NCBI RefSeq assembly: GCF_014839835.1
Contig: NC_071632.1
Coordinates: 11,240,487-11,304,486 of the forward strand
DNA length: 64,000 nt
Direction: 5' to 3'
Source: Dryobates pubescens
Lineage: Eukaryota > Chordata > Aves > Piciformes > Picidae
The position numbers and the translations under genes are program-made. Shown here piece after piece: positions 57,975-64,000 of the stretch; position 1 is the first letter of the stretch; every line of letters begins with the position of its first letter. The notes under the pieces were generated by a model. It searched no databases. It saw nothing but the letters and a program-made list of their open reading frames with translations, and was not told the DNA's origin.

Positions 57975-58150
57975 TTGTATTTTACTGATGAGTCACGTGT
58001 GAATGCTTGAAGTCTGGTTGCTTGGATCCATGCATATGTTTATGTGTAGATAAACTTCTTTGAAAAGCCAAAATGTTTGCAGAAATGTCAGTGCCTGGGT
58101 AACCTGCTTTACATACAATATACCAGAAACTTGTAAAGAATTTCTGTCAT
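57975..58150 (+). repeat. Old direct repeat, partner of 53255-53440
   Basis: About 70% similar to 53255-53440. Family unknown. Confidence 0.55.
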
Positions 58151-59744
58151 CTTGGGAGTGTATTCCCTAGAATCCTGACATGTCACACAGAGGCTGCATG
58201 TCCTTGAGATCTCTTTGATTTCTAACTAGTGATAGTCATATTAGATATCACTTCCCAAGAATGAAACCAAGTTCATCCTGATACCACTTGTGTCTTCTCC
58301 TGCTACCTTCATCTTTCTTCACCCTTTACTTTTCTTCACTAGTCACCTACTGGACTGTTTTTTAGGGAAACCACTCCAGTTAGTAATCTTCTCAGACTAC
58401 TTATTGTAAGCCACAAATGTAATCCTGATCTCCTTCTTTCCAATTCTTGGATAGGAATTGCCCTCTTTCCTTCCCAGGCCATTCCTCAAGTATAAATTGC
58501 TTCCATCTGGAGTGGGAGTGCAGTGACCACTTGAATTGGTCAAGTAACCAACCTTCTGCTACTCTTCACTGCTTTTGTTGACCTTCAAAACTGTGAAAGG
58601 TGTTTAGACACCTCCAGTGTAAGTAGATGTTTTTACTATCACTGCGTGGGCAGTTCTAGGGCAATGCCTCAATTTATCTGTGCTACATTTAGTATTTAAA
58701 TCTACAGCAGACTCCTCCCTTACAATGTGCTTGCCTGCCATTTCCATAAAGTCTGCTTAGGAAAATAATGTCTATAAAGGACTGTTCAGAGAGTAAAGCA
58801 AAAGTTAAACTGTCCAGATTCTTCTGGCTTCTTTTAAGATTAGAGGATCATAAACCCAAGGTTTTAGGAAGAGCCAAACTGCCAGGAGCTGTTTCAAATC
58901 CCTTTGACAATTTATGTGTCAATATGAATAGGATGAGGTAAAAAAATTCAATAAACAGAAGACCAATAAACCAACCCACTCTTCCTTAATAAGGAGGACT
59001 GAATATTGATGTGGAACAGAGCCTCAGCAACATGATAACTGTCTGTGAATGGGATCTTTGTGATTTTGAAGGCTCAAAGGCCTTTTGAAGGCTCAGTGTC
59101 TTTGACTCTTATAGTGTATTTAATTTATGTTCCTTTAGGTCATGCAGCAAATTATGCATGTGACAGAGATTAAATTATGGAACCAAATCACAGATTCTCT
59201 AATCTAATCTAATCTAATCTTTGTCACCTCTGTATTGTCCTGTATAACATTAAAACCTACCAATAAATTATGACTTGTACTAGGTTATTTTTCTATGAGG
59301 TATGTTGTCTAGAAATGCCATTTCACTTGACACTTTGAAACTTTTATACAAGTTTACAAAGATATCATGAATTGTTTGAACTTTGCACAATGTTTATATT
59401 TCTGTTATAATAAGGGAAAATAATCAACTAACTTTTCAGGAAGCTGTTTTATTTTATGTTGAGTGCACCATAAAGCCTGTAATTATGGTCATGGGCGATG
59501 GTAAGTTTATGATGTTTTGCAGTTTAAAGCCAGCTGTGTCAACACTGACTGTAACAAATATTTTAGAAGGGAATGCCCATAGAATATGTAAACCAAAATA
59601 TGTTATAACTTTATTTTAACTTCAAAGAGAAACTTTTTAACATGGGGCAGACCCAGGGCATCCAGACAGTACAAATGTGATTTCTCAGACCTTTTTGAAT
59701 GCGTCAGAGAGAGTCCTTGTCCTCAGTACAGCCCCTGCTGCACC
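58151..59744. other. Intergenic, no gene seen
   Basis: A small (AATCT)4 run lies near 59197-59218. No exon recognised. Confidence 0.35.
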
Positions 59745-59895
59745 TATAAGCATGCAACAATGGCCCCCTCCTTGGAAGTGTTCAAAGCCAGGTGGAACAG
59801 GGATTTGAGCAACCTGGTCTAGTGGAAGGTAGTCATGCCAAGGCAGTGGGGCTGGAACTAGTGTCGTCCAAGCCAAACCACTATACAATTCTATT
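59745..59895 (+). mobile_element. Short CR1 3' fragment
   Basis: It contains GTTCAAAGCCAGGTGGAAC and AGCAACCTGGTCTAGTGGAA, CR1 3' UTR hallmarks, and ends with an ACAATTCTATTTC tail. Unit 2 only. Confidence 0.8.
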
Positions 59896-59944
59896 TCATG
59901 GTGACGATATATCCAATTTATTGTTTTGATAACCATAAAAAGTT

Positions 59945-60193
59945 AGATAAGACAGAGATTTTTACTCTTGTCCTGGTTTAAAAACTGATTTTATCAAGAA
60001 TTTACTGCTTCAGGGAAGTAGTTTTGAACTTTAGCCAGGGTCACAAATACTGTGACTCACTGGCTCTTTTCCTATGGAAGGCGTTAACATCTTCACCACA
60101 CTGCAGTGTGCGTATTCGAATATGAAACCTCTCAGAATCCTATATAAGTGACTCCCAAAGACCCAGCCTGTCAGTACACCCTACCGGGATAAG
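59945..60193 (+). promoter_or_regulatory. Core promoter and non-coding exon 1 of PKS copy 2
   Basis: Nearly identical to 17955-18203 at a constant offset of 41990. TATATAAG lies at 60141-60148, the initiator-like TCAGTAC at 60171, the same 14-bp palindrome at 60097-60110 and the donor after 60193. Confidence 0.65.
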
Positions 60194-61749
60194 GTAAGAC
60201 TTACACAGCTCACTGGATAACTCTAGAGATGCCAAAGATACATTTTATGTTGTAATCAGGAAGTGCTTATTTTTCTAGGGTATGCTGTTACAGTGCTAGC
60301 ATAGGAGTAATGCTTTAAAGTGCCTTTGTAATAAGACTATCTGTGTTGGGCATTGCAGCTTTAGGTTTGCAATGATATTAACCTATGAAACACAGAGACT
60401 AGACATTTTGAAGGACTAAAAGAAAACAATTTTAATAGCATTTTAGAGTTTGAATTGTTGGTAAAATAGAATTTACTCTTAGAAAGCTTCTGTTCTCCTT
60501 GGTTTTGCTAGGTGGCCTTTTAGCTTTTTCTGTCTTAGCTAAAGGAACTGAGAAGTCAGTTTTTCAACGTGTGAATGTGAGCAGTTGCTTTTAATTTCAC
60601 ATTTCAAAGCAAAGCTCCCAGTAATGGTAGCTATGAATGATGTGTAGGGCTGTGAAACAGACTCATCTCTGCTTTGCTGCCATCAGTCAACAACTGATAA
60701 GGGCTCTTTGGCCTTTTGGTACTGTGGTACCACTGAGAGGAGAATCTGTCACCACTGCCAAGAGTCCCCCCCAATCCCTTTCCACATGAATCTTTTCCTC
60801 TTTGTGGGTTGAATCAAGTCTGGGAGGACTGAAGGGTGCTGAGATGGGCATCCTGATGAGTTTCAATTAATCCAATTGAACAGATTTTTCTCTCACAAGT
60901 TGCCTTCCCAGCATTAAGCGGGGTAAATCAGCTAAAATCAGCTTTAAATTCTTCTGTTTCATTGAAAAAGTTTGTGGAGTCACTTCACAGCAAATTACTC
61001 TCCCTGTGAAACTGCAAATGGGCAGAAAGGGCAGTTACTGGCATGGCTGTAGTGGCACTCCATGCAGACTCTGCATTGTCAGGAGGACAGAAGTCTTGTA
61101 GCTTTTGGTGGCTTTGAGCACGGCTGGTGGGGCTTAATCTGGGAGGACAGAGCAAGCTGATTTAGACTAAAGCTAGGCAGCCTTGGAGTCCAGCAAAGCT
61201 GAACTCTGAATACAGTTTTCCTTTCCAGGCACATTTCCAGGGTCTGGAAGAAGCACCTCTTGTTCCTTCAGCTACTTGATTGCCTGTTGCCTGTTTGTGT
61301 GGTCTGATTTTAGCTGGTAATTTGCAGAGTGAGTCTGGGAGATCTGCCTTGTGAACAGATACAGATGGTAGAGTTGAAAACGAGCCTTGGTCAGTGCACA
61401 GGTCACTGCTGCCAGCAGAGGTGAAGCAGGACTGATCTAGGGAGAGGCTCAAGAGCTGCTGGCAGGAGTGGCAGAGTGGCAGTAAAAAGGAAATATTTGT
61501 GAATGAAGAGTTTGGGGAGTTAGCCGGGGATTTCCTTGTAAAAGTAGGGGAACTAGAAAAATACTGCACAGCTCTGGTCACCTGTGGGGAATGCCTTTGC
61601 TTATCATGGCCAAAAATTGATCATTAAGATTAATCAAGCTTGGAACAAGGCTTTGTGTTTGTGGGAAGGTCAGGTTTTAAACTAATATTTATTTAATGAC
61701 AAATGCATAATTGTTTGACCTAGCTAACACTTGTATCTCTGTTTTGTAG
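60194..61749 (+). other. PKS copy 2 intron 1
   Basis: Nearly identical to unit 1 intron 1 but lacking its LTR, and carrying about 130 bp extra near 61366-61495. No gene inside. Confidence 0.5.
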
Positions 61750-61757
61750 CTCAAAAG

Positions 61758-64000
61758 ATGGAGATTGAGGCTGGAGATGAAATTGCTATTGTTGGAATAG
61801 CATGCAACTTTCCGGGAGGTGAGTATTGGGTAAAAACAAAGCAGGCTGCTGCGTGAACACTGAAAATCACAGCCACTCATTATGGTCTGAAAACTAGTAT
61901 CTGGAGATGACCTTTTGCTGTCCCTGAGCAGTGGTGCTGTACAGATCCAGAAAGACCTTATCACACCGATGTGGTCATAAAGGACAAAGATGGCTGTGTG
62001 TGGTAGATGCAATGAGATGATAGGGAAATGGTGAGAGCAGAGATTTATGGATTTTGTGTGATTTAACACAAGCAGTGAGGGGATATACTTTCATTTTCCT
62101 CTCACCAAAGAATGTCCTTTTATCTTGTGCTTCTACTTGAGCAACATAGATTTATTAGTGTGTATGAGTTTCTGAGTCTTCCTGGTGCAGGGAAGGAGCA
62201 GATAATTTAATCTACTTTTAAACCTTTGCACAACAGGAGATGGCATTGACAATTTCTGGAAAGTCCTGGAGGAAGGCAGAAACTGCACAGTTGAAATCCC
62301 CACTGAGAGATTTGATACCAAGGACTGGTATGATCCAGATGAAAACAAGCCAGGGAAGATATGCACAACGCGAGCAGCTCTGCTGGATGAGTGAGTCTGT
62401 TCCACTGCTGTGCCACTGGGTTTTGTTTTGTGCTTAGTCTGATGTGTTCAGCTGTGGCCTGAATGCCAGTTGCTGCTCTGGTTTTCATAATATTGCAGAA
62501 TATGTGCACTTTGAGTCCTGAAGTGGATGCATATTGTCCATACATTGTAGCATGTTCTGGTCTGTGCCTTTTAGGTTCAATACATTTGACAACCACCTGT
62601 TTGGCATTAATAACACAGAAGCCGAACGCATGGATCCGCAACAGAAGTTACTGATAGAATGCACGTACAAAGCGCTGGAGGATGCAGGAGTCCCTGTAGA
62701 AGCTGTCAGTGGCACCAAAACAGGTGTTTTTGTGGGTAAGATGAAAATGTTATGGTGAAGAAAGCCTGTGTGAATGTTCTAAAGATTGGAGCACTCCTGT
62801 GTAAACTTCACCTGCCTAACTAGCACTGGAGGTGTAGGGCTGCTGTACTGTGCCACTACTTGTAATTTTTGGGTCTCAGTAAGGATTACAGAGCTGCTCT
62901 AGAAGTTCATGATACAATTCACATACATATTTTTGGTGCTTTTCTTAGAGTCTGCAGACACTGAAGTCGAAGCAAGAAGCAATTCAAACAGCCTACCCAA
63001 GTGAAGCCCACACTTTCTTTCCCCCAGTATAATATTGGTTAAGATCTTGTGGGGGTTAAGATAGTTTTAAATCAGCAGGGTGGTAGTAAATTGGCTTCCG
63101 TGTGGCTGGTACCCAGCCACCAGCAGTGGCTCCTCAGGGCTCAGTTCTAGGCCCTGTTGTGCTAAATATTTTCACCAATGACCTGGATGCAAGAGTTGGT
63201 TGATTCCTGAAGTCACCATTAATATGTTTGCTGATGATACTAAATGGGGAGGTGCTGTTGGCTCTCTCAAGGGACAAGAGGCCTAGACAGACTGGAGCAT
63301 TGAGCACAGCTCAGTGGCAGAGATTTTAACAAGAACAAATGGCAGGTTCTGCACCTGGAACAGAGTGACACTGACCACAAGGATAAATTGGGAGAGGAGT
63401 GTCTGGAGAACAGCCCTGCAGAAAGAGCTCTGGTGCATTAAGTGCTGGGTCATGAAGAGATCATAGTCAGTGATTATCTTAGCACTGGGACAGCCTCACC
63501 TTGAGTGAGTATTGTGTGCAGTTCTGGGCCCTGAAGTGTAAAAAGGAGGTGTCCAGAGGAGAGCAATAAGGCTGGTGGAAGGTCTGCAAGGCATGTCCTG
63601 TGAGGACCATCTAAGCACTGCTAAGAGTAGCTGAGTACAGCTAAGGACAGCCAGGTCTGTCCAGAACCTAAGGCCCAGGGGTGACCTTGTTGCTCTCTGC
63701 AGCTTCCTGAAGAGAGGGAGCGGAGAGGGAGGTGCTGACCTCTTGTCCCTGGTGTCCTGTGACTGGAGGTGTAGAAATTGATGAAAGCTGCATCAGGGGA
63801 GCTTCAGACGTGACATCAGGAAGCATTTAATTTACTGAGGGTGTGGTAAAACACTGGAAGAGGCTCCCTAGAGAGGAGATTGATCCTCCATTCATGCCAA
63901 CATGTAAGAGGCATTTGGGCAATGCCCTTAATTAGATGGTCAGACTTGAATTGGTCTGGTGGTTGGACTAAATGATTGTTGAAGGTCACTTCCAGCTGAA
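61758..64000 (+). CDS. Iterative type I polyketide synthase, copy 2 (5' part only)
   Basis: Three coding exons are visible: 61758-61818, 62237-62390 and 62575-62735 (first ~125 residues, the N-terminal part of the KS domain). The remaining exons lie beyond the right edge. Frames are open, splice sites are intact and the lengths (61, 154, 161) equal those of copy 1. The few differences are conservative (K35R, S75T, I125V), which suggests a functional gene so far as it can be seen. Introns 2 and 3 are much shorter than in copy 1 (418 and 184 bp against 909 and 1191). Intron 4 contains a long CR1 to the window edge. Whether the downstream catalytic domains are intact cannot be judged here. Confidence 0.85.
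63105..64000 (+). mobile_element. CR1 LINE in PKS copy 2 intron 4
   Basis: It starts in the RT C-terminal region (FADDTK-like MFADDTKWG near 63220-63250), then the 3' UTR to the GGTTGGACTA string at 63962, continuing to the window end. In unit 1 only the last ~75 bp of this element survive. Confidence 0.88.

Overview
The window is avian nuclear DNA. The evidence is the density of CR1 LINE fragments in both orientations, ERVL-type solo LTRs of the kind seen in birds, intron/exon structure with GT-AG junctions, and two vertebrate gene families. I cannot name the species. The many CR1 copies would suit a CR1-rich lineage such as woodpeckers and relatives, but that is a guess.

The main feature is a tandemly repeated two-gene cassette. 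Each unit holds a PTCHD3-like gene (patched-domain RND/SSD membrane protein) on the minus strand and, divergently placed about 13 kb away, an iterative animal type I polyketide synthase (PKS) on the plus strand. Unit 1 spans about 1-29.7 kb. It holds PTCHD3 copy 1 (3' end lost off the left edge, four exons, start at 5133) and a complete seven-coding-exon PKS (start 19942, stop 29081, 2106 aa). Unit 2 spans about 41.3-64 kb. It holds a complete PTCHD3 copy 2 (41475-46648, 890 aa) and the first three coding exons of PKS copy 2 (from 61758, running off the right edge). The units are offset by about 40.3-42.4 kb, and the offset shifts at indels.

Between them (29.7-41.3 kb) lies CR1-rich DNA with two eroded gene relics in the same order and orientation: a PTCHD3 last-exon fragment on the minus strand (about 32.28-32.83 kb) and a PKS acyltransferase-region fragment on the plus strand (about 38.23-38.73 kb). 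This looks like a third, dead cassette, so the locus has probably had repeated birth and death.

The two live units are a mosaic. Stretches of about 99% identity alternate abruptly with strongly diverged or unalignable stretches. One switch falls inside PTCHD3 exon 1, leaving the two proteins with different N-termini and promoters. This pattern suggests gene conversion between the units.

The PKS has KS, AT, DH, a long structural region with a degenerate ER, KR and ACP, and no thioesterase. Catalytic residues of KS, AT, DH, KR and ACP are visible, while the ER lacks a recognisable NADPH motif. That fits an enzyme making polyenes. By my count the conserved AT arginine is residue 644, the position reported as changed (R644W) in blue budgerigars, whose PKS makes the yellow psittacofulvin pigment. 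PTCHD3 belongs to a transporter superfamily, so joint duplication with the PKS raises the unproven idea of a make-and-transport cassette for a hydrophobic polyketide.

The rest is intergenic: CR1 elements (one about 3 kb, others nested or split), three solo LTR fossils, a long CCCTT pentamer array, a 50-nt-arm hairpin, an 83-bp direct repeat around a CR1, an inverted segment copy and a CpG-rich block inside a CR1.
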